DNA of 64,000 nucleotides from Photobacterium aquimaris (GTDB taxonomy: Bacteria; Pseudomonadota; Gammaproteobacteria; Enterobacterales; Vibrionaceae): assembly GCF_002954455.1 (NCBI RefSeq), contig NZ_MSCC01000003.1:215900-279899 (forward strand). The letters are read 5' to 3'. The notes under the pieces are model-generated. The model was given only the letters and a program-made list of their open reading frames with translations, did no database searches and was not told where the DNA came from. A program made the translations under genes and the position numbers. Below are positions 50,269-59,575 of the stretch, in pieces; the first letter of the stretch is position 1; every line of letters begins with the position of its first letter.

Positions 50269-52899
50269 TTAACCAGTATTACGCATACCTGTTGCAATAC
50301 CTGCAATTGTCACCATCAGTGCTTCTTCAAGCTCTTTTGGTAATTCTTCCTGCTGACGAGTACGGTACAATAATTCAGCTTGCAGCATATTAAGCGGCTC
50401 AACATAAATATTACGTAGGCGAATAGATTCAGCACCCCATGGGTCTTGCTGCATCAAGTGGTCATTATTTTCTACAGTAAGTACCGCTTTAATATCTTGC
50501 AGTAATTGTGAGCGTAATTGTTTACCTAACGGCCATAATGCTTCGTTCGTTAAGCGTTGGTCATAATATTCTGCAATGCCAAGGTTAGTTTTGCTGTACA
50601 CCATTTCTAGCATGCCTAAACGGGTTGAGAAAAATGGCCACTCACGACACATATCTTCTAATAATGATGCATGACCATTATCGATTGAATATTGAATCGC
50701 TTCACCTGCACCTAGCCAAGCAGGTAGCAACAGACGGTTTTGACTCCATGCAAAAATCCATGGAATAGCACGTAGACTTTCAACACCACCATTAGGGTTA
50801 CGTTTTGCTGGACGCGAACCTAGTGGTAGTTTTCCTAGCTCTAATTCAGGTGTTGCAGCACGGAAATAAGGCACAAACTCAGGGTTATTACGCACAACGT
50901 TACGGTATGACTCACACGATACGCTCGACAGTTCGTCCATTACATGACGCCATTCTTGTTTCGGTGCTGGTGGTGGTAATAAGTTTGCTTCTAGGGTAGC
51001 ACTGGCATAAAGACTGAGGCTATTAATCGCCACTTCAGGTAAACCTAATTTGAAGCGAATCATTTCACCTTGCTCGGTGACTCGTAAACCACCTTTTAGA
51101 CTGCGTGGCGGTTGCGACAATAATGCTGCGTGTGCAGGTGCACCACCACGGCCAATACTACCACCACGGCCATGGAACAAGGTGATTTCAATATCAGCTT
51201 GCTCACACACAGTAACCAGTTTTTCCATCGCGCTGTATTGCGCCCAACCGGCTGACATTACACCAGCATCTTTGGCGGAGTCAGAATAGCCGATCATTAC
51301 CATTTGGTGGTTTTGAATAAAGCCACGGTACCAATCAATATTAAGCAATTGCTCAATAACATCAGCACCATTGTTTAAGTCGTCTAATGTTTCAAATAAT
51401 GGACATACATCCATTCGGAATGGGCAACCCGCTTCTTGCAGTAATAGGTGAACCGCTAAAACATCAGAAGCAGTACGTGCCATTGAAATTACATAAGCAC
51501 CTAATGCTTCACGTGGTTGTTCTGCAATTGCTTTACAGGTTTCAATAACTTCTTTTACTTCTGCTGACGGTTCCCAATTACGTGGTAGTAATGGACGTTT
51601 AGATGAGAGTTCACGGACTAAGAACGCAATTTTATCTTGTTCACACCATTGACTGTAATCACCTAAACCAAGGTGGCGAGTTAGCTCTGAAATAACATTC
51701 TCGTGACGCGTACTTTCCTGACGAATATCAAGACGCACTAAGTGAACGCCAAAGCATTTTACGCGACGTAGTGTATCAAGTAGTAAGCCATCGGCAATGA
51801 TTGCCATGCCACATTGGTGCAATGATTGGTAACACGCAAATAGCGGATCCCATAGCTCAGCGACATCATTAATAACGTTATTAGAAAGTGGCACCTGACC
51901 ATTAATTTGTGCTTCTAAACTGTCACGAGTAGTAATTAGCTTGGTGCGCAGTTGCTTTAAAATTGCACGGTAAGGTTCATGTTCTTCGCCAGCCAGTTCT
52001 CGCACCTGATCATTACATTGAATCATTGATAATTCATTGATCAGCTCTTGTACGTCACCGAGGTAAAGTTCCGCCGCTTTCCAACGAGAAAGACGTAATA
52101 CTTCACGAGTAATATTTGAGGTGACAAATGGGTTACCGTCGCGGTCACCGCCCATCCATGATGAGAAGGTAACAGGGGTTGCATCAAGCGGAAGTTTTTG
52201 ACCTAAATGTTGTTGCAGTTTTTCATCAAATAAACGTACGAATTCAGGAACCGCTTGCCACAGTGAATTCTCAACAACGGCATAACCCCACTTAGCTTCA
52301 TCAAGCGGAGTTGGTCGTTGTTGGCGAATAACATCTGAGTGCCATGCTTGCGCAATCAGTTGTTCTAGTCGTTGTTCAACCCGATCACGTTCTGCGGTTG
52401 ATAACTCACTTAACTCTAATTGTGATAAACACTTATTAATCTGTACCAATTTATGGATCATGGTACGACGGGCGATTTCAGTTGGGTGAGCCGTTAACAC
52501 CAAATCAATATTTAATTCATTGACGGCAGCTAAAGAGTCGGCTGGATTAACGTCATTTGCTACTAATTTAGTGAATAACTCATCAAGCGCACCTGGACTA
52601 CATAAGGTGGTTTCGCATTGGCGTGAAATAGTATGATATTGCTCTGCAATATTGGTGAGATTAAGGAATTGACTAAATGCGCGAGCCACAGGAAGTAATT
52701 GATCATCGGGAAGTGTTTGTAATTCATCAATCAGTTTTTCACGATCGTCTTGATTACCGGTGCCCGCTGATTTAGAAAGTTTACGAATAGTTTCAACTTT
52801 TTCAAATAGCTCATCACCGCAGGCTGTTTTAATTGTATTGCCTAGCAAATGACCAAGCATACTGACGTTACTCGTTAGTGCGCTGTATTTCTCGTTCAT
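50269..52899 (-). CDS. ppc: Phosphoenolpyruvate carboxylase
   Basis: 876 residues from the ATG at 52899 (MNEKYSALTSN), preceded by GGATA; the family has about 880. His138 in VLTAHPTEIARRT and the glycine-rich FHGRGGSIGRGGAPAHAA are the two PROSITE-type active-site segments; the C-terminus ends MRNTG as in E. coli. It carboxylates PEP to oxaloacetate to refill the TCA cycle. Same strand as aphA. Confidence 0.97.
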   Translation of the reverse strand: MNEKYSALTSNVSMLGHLLGNTIKTACGDELFEKVETIRKLSKSAGTGNQDDREKLIDELQTLPDDQLLPVARAFSQFLNLTNIAEQYHTISRQCETTLCSPGALDELFTKLVANDVNPADSLAAVNELNIDLVLTAHPTEIARRTMIHKLVQINKCLSQLELSELSTAERDRVEQRLEQLIAQAWHSDVIRQQRPTPLDEAKWGYAVVENSLWQAVPEFVRLFDEKLQQHLGQKLPLDATPVTFSSWMGGDRDGNPFVTSNITREVLRLSRWKAAELYLGDVQELINELSMIQCNDQVRELAGEEHEPYRAILKQLRTKLITTRDSLEAQINGQVPLSNNVINDVAELWDPLFACYQSLHQCGMAIIADGLLLDTLRRVKCFGVHLVRLDIRQESTRHENVISELTRHLGLGDYSQWCEQDKIAFLVRELSSKRPLLPRNWEPSAEVKEVIETCKAIAEQPREALGAYVISMARTASDVLAVHLLLQEAGCPFRMDVCPLFETLDDLNNGADVIEQLLNIDWYRGFIQNHQMVMIGYSDSAKDAGVMSAGWAQYSAMEKLVTVCEQADIEITLFHGRGGSIGRGGAPAHAALLSQPPRSLKGGLRVTEQGEMIRFKLGLPEVAINSLSLYASATLEANLLPPPAPKQEWRHVMDELSSVSCESYRNVVRNNPEFVPYFRAATPELELGKLPLGSRPAKRNPNGGVESLRAIPWIFAWSQNRLLLPAWLGAGEAIQYSIDNGHASLLEDMCREWPFFSTRLGMLEMVYSKTNLGIAEYYDQRLTNEALWPLGKQLRSQLLQDIKAVLTVENNDHLMQQDPWGAESIRLRNIYVEPLNMLQAELLYRTRQQEELPKELEEALMVTIAGIATGMRNTG

Positions 52900-53206
52900 A
52901 TCGTATCCATTCCGTAATTTTGTTACATCCAATTTAACCTTTACCCCACAATCTAGCCGCGAATCTAGTAACAGGTCAACAGAGATTACATTTATCGCCA
53001 ATAAAAACTGTCGATATTGATTCTGGTCATACAATTGATTGTATTTTGTAATTTTGTTTCATCATTGCCATTGTTAGTGCACATTTTTGTTTGTTATTAA
53101 TTGGATAGAGTAAAAAAACGCACTCAAAGCGTTTATTTCTGTTATGTTTAAATGTCGCAAAGGTTAACGAAAAGATAATAAAATATATTTTTTTATCGTT
53201 ACGCTA

Positions 53207-53235
53207 TTGACAGTGCGTAAATTAACCAGTAAACA
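53207..53235 (+). promoter_or_regulatory. Putative argC promoter
   Basis: TTGACA (53207-53212) is a perfect -35 and TAAACA (53230-53235) a fair -10, with a 17-base spacer. Transcription would start near 53242, giving a leader of about 285 bases before argC. Confidence 0.65.
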
Positions 53236-53240
53236 TATTA

Positions 53241-53256
53241 ATTCAAATTAATGAAT
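53241..53256. promoter_or_regulatory. ArgR-box-like palindrome at the argC promoter
   Basis: ATTCA-AATTAA-TGAAT is a near-palindrome that looks like the facing halves of two adjacent ARG boxes (consensus half TGAAT/ATTCA), but the outer halves are weak. It overlaps the expected transcription start. A plausible but unproven ArgR site. Confidence 0.4.
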
Positions 53257-53332
53257 AGGCAACACGGTTGTTTATTGTCTCTCTGAGCAAGGAGCGCTTA
53301 GGGGAAATAGTTAAATTCAGGAAGTTATTATC

Positions 53333-53380
53333 ATGAATCACACATCAACGTCTCTCATTATCTCCCTTCGACGACGCTAA
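53333..53380 (+). CDS. Possible arginine leader peptide (15 codons, three final arginines)
   Basis: ATG at 53333, preceded by AGGAAG about 10 bases upstream, opens MNHTSTSLIISLRRR and stops at 53380. The last three codons are CGA CGA CGC, all arginine. It lies in the long argC leader, about 145 bases before argC, and a T6 run follows the stop. Short peptides ending in the regulated amino acid are the hallmark of attenuators (trp, his, leu). Downstream, GGTGCT/AGCACT and GCTG-GTGA-CAGC pairings are mutually exclusive, but no strong intrinsic terminator is visible. Could be chance. Confidence 0.45.
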   Translation: MNHTSTSLIISLRRR

Positions 53381-53525
53381 TTTTTTGCCTGCGGTGCTTT
53401 GACGCGCCTGTTTTTCGCTGGTGACAGCACTCCTTCATTTGCCGTTATGATTTCAATATTTTTTAGAGCATAGTCTCAATTTTTTAATGACGGTTTATAG
53501 ACAATTACTACAGATGGAATTAGCT

Positions 53526-54539
53526 ATGTTAAACACTGTCATTATTGGCGCCAGTGGTTACACCGGTGCAGAATTAGCAAAAATGGTGAGTCGCCATCCA
53601 CAGTTAACACTTGCAGGTTTGTATGTATCTGCAACCAGTCTTGATGCAAATAAACCATTAAGTGAACTCCATGGTCAGCTAAAAGGAATAGTTGATTTAC
53701 CGTTACAACCGTTAATCGATTTTAAAACTACTGCTGCAACTGCAGATATTGTGTTGTTAGCCACCGCGCATGAGGTGAGCCATAATATTGCTGCTGAATT
53801 TCTTGATGCTGGTTGTCAGGTGTTTGATCTATCGGGTGCGTTTAGAGTTAAAGCTGACGGATTTTATCAGCAATATTATGGTTTTGAACATCAATACGGT
53901 CAGTGGCTAGATAATGCAGTTTATGGTTTAGCAGAATGGAACCAAGCTAATATTGCTCAGGCACAATTAATTGCGGTTCCTGGATGTTATCCAACCGCAT
54001 CGCAACTGGCATTAAAACCATTAGTGGTTGCAGGGTTACTTGATTGTCAGCAGTGGCCAGTGATTAATGCGGTTAGTGGCGTTTCTGGCGCAGGTCGTAA
54101 AGCGTCTATGACCAATAGTTTTTGTGAGGTCAGTTTACAAGCCTACGGGTTGTTTACTCATCGTCACCAACCTGAAATTTCTCATCACCTCAATTGCGAT
54201 GTCATTTTTACACCTCATCTCGGTAATTTTAAGCGCGGAATTTTAGCGACTATTACCGCTAAATTAGCCCCAGGAGTGACTGCGGATGACGTCACTGCAG
54301 CAATGGAAGCTGCATATTCAAATGCCACTGATCAACATGCGGTACGGTTACTTAACAATAACACGGCTCAACTTGATAATGTTGTTGGTAGTTGTTTCTG
54401 TGATATCGGTTGGCAGGTACAAGGTGAGCATATTATTTTAACCGCCGCGATTGATAATTTATTAAAAGGTGCTTCCTCTCAAGCAATGCAGTGCATAAAT
54501 ATTCGTAACAGCTTTCCTCAATTAACCGCGTTGGTGTAG
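53526..54539 (+). CDS. argC: N-acetyl-gamma-glutamyl-phosphate reductase
   Basis: 337 residues from the ATG at 53526 (MLNTVIIGASGYTGAELAKM); an upstream in-frame ATG at 53487 is less likely. The glycine-rich NADP site is at 8-14, and Cys154 in VPGCYPTASQLALKPL is the catalytic nucleophile. It reduces N-acetylglutamyl phosphate to the semialdehyde. First gene of argCBGH, 10 bases from argB. Confidence 0.96.
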   Translation: MLNTVIIGASGYTGAELAKMVSRHPQLTLAGLYVSATSLDANKPLSELHGQLKGIVDLPLQPLIDFKTTAATADIVLLATAHEVSHNIAAEFLDAGCQVFDLSGAFRVKADGFYQQYYGFEHQYGQWLDNAVYGLAEWNQANIAQAQLIAVPGCYPTASQLALKPLVVAGLLDCQQWPVINAVSGVSGAGRKASMTNSFCEVSLQAYGLFTHRHQPEISHHLNCDVIFTPHLGNFKRGILATITAKLAPGVTADDVTAAMEAAYSNATDQHAVRLLNNNTAQLDNVVGSCFCDIGWQVQGEHIILTAAIDNLLKGASSQAMQCINIRNSFPQLTALV

Positions 54540-54549
54540 GAGTAATACC

Positions 54550-55329
54550 ATGAACCAAGTTCCTTTAGTGATTAAATTAGGTGGCGCGGCATTGGAGTGC
54601 AACGTGACCTTAGAGCGGTTGTTTTCCACGATTAATACTTATCAAGCCAGTTGTCAGCGACCTATTTTATTTGTTCACGGCGGTGGCTATTTGGTGGATG
54701 AGTTACTGGAAAAGTTGCAATTACCGACTATAAAAAAGCAAGGGTTACGAGTAACACCTGCTGATCAAATTGGTTTAATCACCGGCGCATTAGCCGGTAC
54801 GGCCAATAAAATGTTGCAGGGCCAAGCATTAAAAGCGGGTGTGGCTGCTGTTGGGCTAAGTTTAGCCGATGGTGGATTATGCAGTGTTAGCCAATTAGAT
54901 CCTGAGTTAGGTGCTGTTGGTCATGCTGAGCCTAATAATGGCAGTTTAGTCACTCAAATGATGCAACTTGGTTTTGTGCCGATTATCAGTTCAATCGGGC
55001 TCGATGATAACGGCAACATGATGAATGTAAATGCAGATCAAGCGGCAGTAGCAGTGGCTGCAGCCGTGGATGGTGAGTTAGTGCTGTTATCGGATGTGAG
55101 TGGTGTGCTTGATGGTAAAGGTAATTTAATTCACCAACTGACAGAGACAGAAGCTGAAGCGTTAATTACTCAAGCGGTGATCACCGATGGCATGATAGTT
55201 AAAGTTCGCGCCGCATTTTCAGCAGCCAAGGCATTAGGGCGCGCGATTGAGGTCGCAAGTTGGCGTTACCCTGAAAAACTTAATGCGTTATTAGCGGGCA
55301 ACAGTATTGGTACTAAATTTACCCCTTAA
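54550..55329 (+). CDS. argB: Acetylglutamate kinase
   Basis: 259 residues, the short E. coli type without the arginine-sensitive N-terminal helix. LVIKLGGAAL binds ATP phosphate, FVHGGGYLVDELLEK binds N-acetylglutamate, and VNADQAAVAVAAAVDGELVLLSD and DGMIVKVRAA complete the amino-acid kinase fold. It phosphorylates N-acetylglutamate. Regulation is probably at N-acetylglutamate synthesis and transcription. Confidence 0.96.
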   Translation: MNQVPLVIKLGGAALECNVTLERLFSTINTYQASCQRPILFVHGGGYLVDELLEKLQLPTIKKQGLRVTPADQIGLITGALAGTANKMLQGQALKAGVAAVGLSLADGGLCSVSQLDPELGAVGHAEPNNGSLVTQMMQLGFVPIISSIGLDDNGNMMNVNADQAAVAVAAAVDGELVLLSDVSGVLDGKGNLIHQLTETEAEALITQAVITDGMIVKVRAAFSAAKALGRAIEVASWRYPEKLNALLAGNSIGTKFTP

Positions 55330-55413
55330 TACGCTATCGATGAAGACTGATTATTATTTTTGGAAATGTGCCTCAACGGGATGACCGCGACAAGGCTGAA
55401 AGGAGTGCAGCAG

Positions 55414-56619
55414 ATGAGTAAGATTAATAAAGTGGTATTAGCCTATTCAGGTGGTTTAGATACATCAGCCATTATTCCGTGGCTGAAAGAAAATTATGAC
55501 TGTGAAGTGGTCGCCTTTGTGGCAGATGTCGGTCAGGGTGAAGAAGAGCTGATTGGCATTGAAGAAAAAGCCATCGCATCAGGTGCATCGTCATGTTACA
55601 TCGCTGACTTAAAAGAAGAGATGGTCAAAGATTATATTTATCCATCTCTGAAAACGGGTGCGATTTACGAAGGTAAATACTTGCTAGGTACCTCAATGGC
55701 ACGCCCAATTATCGCTAAAGCACAGGTTGAATGTGCATTAGAAGTTGGGGCCGATGCTCTATGCCATGGTTGTACAGGTAAAGGTAATGATCAAGTTCGT
55801 TTTGAGGGGGCATTTGCTGCTCTAGCACCACAACTTACCGTGATTGCACCGTGGCGTGAGTGGGATTTACGTAGTCGTGAGGCACTACTTGATTACTTGG
55901 CTGAACGTAATATCCCTTGTACTGCATCATTAGAAAAAATTTACTCACGTGATGCTAATGCATGGCATGTATCAACCGAAGGCGGCGTATTAGAAGATAC
56001 TTGGAATGCGCCTAACGATTTATGTTGGGTATGGACCAAAGATCCACAACAAGCGCCTGATACAGCGGAAACAGTGTTTATTTTAGTTGAAAAAGGCGAA
56101 GTGGTTGCGGTTGATGGTGAGCCAATGACACCGTATAACGCACTTAATTATCTCAATGAAAAAGGGGCAGAGCACGGTGTAGGACGGATTGATATTGTTG
56201 AAAATCGGTTAGTAGGTATTAAGTCGCGTGGTTGTTATGAAACACCAGGTGGCACCATTATGATGGAAGCCCTGCGTGCGGTTGAGCAATTAGTGCTCGA
56301 TAAAGAGTCATTTGAGTTCCGCCAAACTCTTGGACTTAAAGCTTCGCACCTTATTTATGATGGTCGTTGGTTTACACCATTATGCCAATCATTATTGGCT
56401 GCCGCTGATACGCTAGCCCAAGATGTGACTGGTGAAGTGGTGATCCAGCTTTATAAAGGTCAAGCAACGGTTACTCAGAAGCGTTCACTTAATAGTTTGT
56501 ATTCAGAAGAGTTTGCTACTTTTGGTGAAGATGATGTTTATGATCACAGTCATGCGGGGGGCTTTATTCGTTTGTACTCTCTGGCGAGTCGAATTCGTGC
56601 GCTGAACAATCAAAAATAA
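55414..56619 (+). CDS. argG: Argininosuccinate synthase
   Basis: 401 residues from the ATG at 55414, preceded by AGGAG; this is the shorter (about 400-residue) bacterial class, unlike the 447-residue E. coli enzyme. AYSGGLDTS is the PP-loop, GCTGKGNDQVRFE binds citrulline/aspartate, and SRGCYETPGGTI is conserved. It condenses citrulline with aspartate. In E. coli argG lies elsewhere; here it is inside argCBGH. Confidence 0.97.
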   Translation: MSKINKVVLAYSGGLDTSAIIPWLKENYDCEVVAFVADVGQGEEELIGIEEKAIASGASSCYIADLKEEMVKDYIYPSLKTGAIYEGKYLLGTSMARPIIAKAQVECALEVGADALCHGCTGKGNDQVRFEGAFAALAPQLTVIAPWREWDLRSREALLDYLAERNIPCTASLEKIYSRDANAWHVSTEGGVLEDTWNAPNDLCWVWTKDPQQAPDTAETVFILVEKGEVVAVDGEPMTPYNALNYLNEKGAEHGVGRIDIVENRLVGIKSRGCYETPGGTIMMEALRAVEQLVLDKESFEFRQTLGLKASHLIYDGRWFTPLCQSLLAAADTLAQDVTGEVVIQLYKGQATVTQKRSLNSLYSEEFATFGEDDVYDHSHAGGFIRLYSLASRIRALNNQK

Positions 56620-56717
56620 GTCATTTAAGGTAATTTCTGTATCGCAGCGAGTGCCATACTCGCTGTTACGTTATGCGTATTTATATTATTAGAGTTAGGC
56701 AGTAAAGGAGATTCACC

Positions 56718-58595
56718 ATGGCATTATGGGGCGGACGGTTTAGTCAGGCAGCTGACATCAGATTCAAACAATTTAATGATTCGCTACGTTTTGACTATCG
56801 ACTCGCAGAGCAAGATATTGTCGGTTCAATAGCTTGGTCAAAAGCCCTGCGTCAAGTGAATGTACTGACCGAACAAGAGCAACAACAACTTGAGTTAGCG
56901 TTAAATGAACTCAAGTTAGCGGTGATGGAAGATCCTGAGCAGATATTGACTTCTGATGCTGAAGATATTCATAGCTGGGTTGAGCAACAGCTGATTGCTA
57001 AAGTCGGAGATTTGGGCAAAAAGCTCCATACAGGTCGTTCACGGAATGATCAGGTAGCAACAGATCTTAAACTCTGGTGCCGTCAACAAGGGCAGCAATT
57101 ATTATTAATGCTCGACAAGCTGCAGCAGCAATTAGTAACCGTTGCTCGTCAGTATCAAGCAACGGTGCTTCCTGGTTATACTCACCTACAACGGGCGCAA
57201 CCAGTGACATTTGCTCATTGGTGTTTAGCGTATGTTGAAATGTTAGAGCGTGATCACTCGCGTCTAAATGATGCTATGGCAAGGTTAGATACTTGTCCAT
57301 TAGGCTCTGGCGCATTGGCGGGTACGGCTTATCCGATTGATCGTGAAGTGTTAGCGCATAGTCTTGGTTTTCAGCGCGCAACCCGTAATAGCCTTGATTC
57401 TGTGTCTGATCGTGATCATGTGATGGAATTATTATCAACCGCCTCGATTTCAATGCTGCATTTATCGCGAATGGCAGAAGATTTAATTTTCTATAACTCA
57501 GGTGAATCCAACTTTATTGAATTGGATGATGCGGTGACGTCTGGCTCATCGTTAATGCCGCAGAAGAAAAATCCAGATGCACTTGAATTGATTCGTGGTA
57601 AATGTGGTCGTGTTTATGGTGCCATGACCGCGATGATGATGACGGTGAAAGCGTTGCCGCTGGCGTATAACAAAGACATGCAAGAAGACAAAGAAGGGCT
57701 ATTTGATGCGCTAGATAGTTGGCATGATTGCATGGAAATGGCTGCACTGTGTTTTGATGGGATCAAGGTTAATCAAGATCGTACCCTAGAAGCGGCGATG
57801 CAAGGCTATTCTAATGCGACCGAGTTAGCTGATTACTTAGTTGCTAAAGGGATCCCTTTTCGTGAAGCACACCATATTGTTGGTGTGGCTGTGGTGGCGG
57901 CAATTGCTAAAGGTTGCGCGTTAGAGCAGTTATCACTTGATGAAATGAAACAATTTTCAGAGGTTATCGATGTTGATGTTTATCCGATCCTCACCATTGA
58001 ATCCTGTTTGAATAAACGTTGTGCGCTTGGTGGTGTGGCACCAAATCAAGTAGATTACGCGATTGGGCAGGCAGAAAAGCGGCTTGATAAGCGTTACTCG
58101 CCAGATGTCAAAGTGCGTGGCGCAAGGCTAACAGATCTCGATGCCATTGAAGGTATGGTGGTGTATTGGGCCGGACTTGGTGAAAATCTACCGCGTAATC
58201 GTAATGAATTAGTGCGTGATATTGGCTCATTTGCAGTGGCTGAAAACCATGGCGTGGTTACTGGGTGTGCGTCATTGTATGTTTATGATTCTGGGTTGGC
58301 AGAAATTCGTTCGCTAGGGGTTGAAGCTGGCTGGCAACAGCAAGGGCAGGGCAAAGCGATTGTTGATCATTTGCTTGAGAAAGCCGCTCAAATGGCGATT
58401 AAAAAAGTGTTTGTGTTAACCCGTGTGCCAGAGTTTTTTATGAAGCGTGGCTTTACGCCAACATCAAAAGCATTATTGCCTGAAAAAGTAATGAAAGATT
58501 GTGATCGTTGCCCGCGTCAGCATGCTTGTGATGAGGTTGCACTAGAAGTATGGCTCGATCAAGCGCAACGTATTGCAACGGTTAATGTTGCCTAA
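56718..58595 (+). CDS. argH: Argininosuccinate lyase fused to an N-acetyltransferase domain, ArgH(A)
   Basis: 625 residues. Residues 1 to about 457 are a complete argininosuccinate lyase (MALWGGRFSQAADIRFKQFN; signature GSSLMPQKKNPDALELIRGK). Residues about 465-625 are a GNAT domain (GARLTDLDAIEGMVVYWAGL; acetyl-CoA loop GWQQQGQGKA; VFVLTRVPEFFMKRGF), matching the C-terminal half of ArgA. Such fusions are known from Moritella and Vibrio and can make N-acetylglutamate, so one polypeptide carries the first and last steps of arginine synthesis. It ends argCBGH. Confidence 0.95.
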   Translation: MALWGGRFSQAADIRFKQFNDSLRFDYRLAEQDIVGSIAWSKALRQVNVLTEQEQQQLELALNELKLAVMEDPEQILTSDAEDIHSWVEQQLIAKVGDLGKKLHTGRSRNDQVATDLKLWCRQQGQQLLLMLDKLQQQLVTVARQYQATVLPGYTHLQRAQPVTFAHWCLAYVEMLERDHSRLNDAMARLDTCPLGSGALAGTAYPIDREVLAHSLGFQRATRNSLDSVSDRDHVMELLSTASISMLHLSRMAEDLIFYNSGESNFIELDDAVTSGSSLMPQKKNPDALELIRGKCGRVYGAMTAMMMTVKALPLAYNKDMQEDKEGLFDALDSWHDCMEMAALCFDGIKVNQDRTLEAAMQGYSNATELADYLVAKGIPFREAHHIVGVAVVAAIAKGCALEQLSLDEMKQFSEVIDVDVYPILTIESCLNKRCALGGVAPNQVDYAIGQAEKRLDKRYSPDVKVRGARLTDLDAIEGMVVYWAGLGENLPRNRNELVRDIGSFAVAENHGVVTGCASLYVYDSGLAEIRSLGVEAGWQQQGQGKAIVDHLLEKAAQMAIKKVFVLTRVPEFFMKRGFTPTSKALLPEKVMKDCDRCPRQHACDEVALEVWLDQAQRIATVNVA

Positions 58596-58628
58596 TTGGT
58601 TGTTATTGTAGATCTTGATTGCCAATAA

Positions 58629-58661
58629 AAAGCCCTCACTTCAAGCTGAAGTGAGGGCTTT
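58629..58661. terminator. Bidirectional terminator between argH and the Prx-Grx gene
   Basis: AAAGCCCTCACTTCA pairs perfectly with TGAAGTGAGGGCTTT around AGC, between convergent genes, with A/T-rich ends on both sides. Confidence 0.92.
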
Positions 58662-58684
58662 AATTTAGTATTAGTATCGAAAGA

Positions 58685-59413
58685 TTAGCCTAAGAAAACT
58701 TCTAATTCTTCGCTACCACCAATGTGCTTACCGCCAATAAATACTTGAGGAACAGTACTGCGACCAGTAATTGCACGTAAAGAAACGGTCGTCGCATCTT
58801 TACCTAGAATAATTTCTTCATACTGTAGGCCTTTGTCGATTAGATTCTGTTTTGCTTTAACACAGAAAGGACAACCTGGCTTAGAGAATACAGTGATAGA
58901 CTCTTGTAGCTTTTGCTCTGGTGCGATGTAGTTCAACATTGTATCTGCATCAGACACTTTGAATGGGTCGCCTGGTTCTTCGTTTTCAATAAACATTTTC
59001 TCAACAATGCCGTTTTTCACTAGCATGCTGTAACGCCATGAACGTGCACCAAAGCCAAGGTCATCTTTTTCAACTAACATGCCCATGCCATTAGTAAACT
59101 CGCCGTTACCATCAGGGATGAAGGTAATGTTTTCTGCTTCTTGATCTGCTTTCCATGCATTCATTACGAACGTATCGTTAACCGATACACATAGAATGTC
59201 ATCAACGCCGTTATCTGCGAATACGGATGCTAACTCATTATAACGAGGTAGGTGGCTTGAAGAACATGTTGGTGTAAATGCGCCTGGAAGGCTAAATACA
59301 ACCACAGTTTTATTAGCAAATAATTCGTTGGTTGTTACGTCTACCCACTGATCATCTTGACGAGTGTGGAAAGTAACTTGAGGAACTGGCTGACCTTCTT
59401 TAGATGCGAACAT
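58685..59413 (-). CDS. Hybrid peroxiredoxin-glutaredoxin (Prx5-Grx)
   Basis: 242 residues: an N-terminal Prx5 domain with peroxidatic Cys50 (PGAFTPTCSSSHLP) and a C-terminal glutaredoxin (about 170-242) with C181-P-F-C184 (KPGCPFC) and TVPQVFIGGKHIGG for glutathione binding. Such fusions (Haemophilus, Vibrio) reduce peroxides with glutathione directly. It is divergent from oxyR, with a well-formed OxyR site between, so peroxide induction is expected. Confidence 0.96.
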   Translation of the reverse strand: MFASKEGQPVPQVTFHTRQDDQWVDVTTNELFANKTVVVFSLPGAFTPTCSSSHLPRYNELASVFADNGVDDILCVSVNDTFVMNAWKADQEAENITFIPDGNGEFTNGMGMLVEKDDLGFGARSWRYSMLVKNGIVEKMFIENEEPGDPFKVSDADTMLNYIAPEQKLQESITVFSKPGCPFCVKAKQNLIDKGLQYEEIILGKDATTVSLRAITGRSTVPQVFIGGKHIGGSEELEVFLG

Positions 59414-59523
59414 AATGTGATTCCTTAAAAATAAATACTAATTAATTAATGCAATCGGAGCTTCGTAAAAACATGCTCTCTATGTAATGAAGAAATTATA
59501 CGACTTTACTCTTGATAGTTCTA

Positions 59524-59560
59524 ATCGTTTACTGCTATGGTTTTGATAGTTAATTCCTAT
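59524..59560. promoter_or_regulatory. OxyR binding site between the Prx-Grx gene and oxyR
   Basis: ATCG-N7-CTAT-N7-ATAG-N7-CTAT. Three of the four tetramers match the OxyR consensus ATAG-N7-CTAT-N7-ATAG-N7-CTAT perfectly, the first differs by one base, and all three spacers are exactly seven. It ends 15 bases before the oxyR start codon, suggesting autorepression as well as Prx-Grx activation. Confidence 0.88.
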
Positions 59561-59575
59561 TGGAAACCTACAGTT

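Larger units (their letters stand above)
52900..53525. other. ppc-argC divergent region lacking argE
   Basis: 626 bases. In E. coli and other Vibrionaceae argE is placed here, divergent from argC; no argE or remnant can be seen on either strand. The right half holds an argC promoter (53207-53235), an ArgR-like palindrome (53241-53256) and the possible leader peptide (53333-53380). Confidence 0.7.

Noticed and set aside
50269..53034. Longer ppc reading with 45 extra N-terminal residues
   Set aside because: The family starts at MNEKYSALTSN and the extension has no ribosome binding site.
53465..53500. GAG-CATAGT-CTC followed by T6 just before argC as an attenuator terminator
   Set aside because: The stem is only three base pairs, too weak for an intrinsic terminator.
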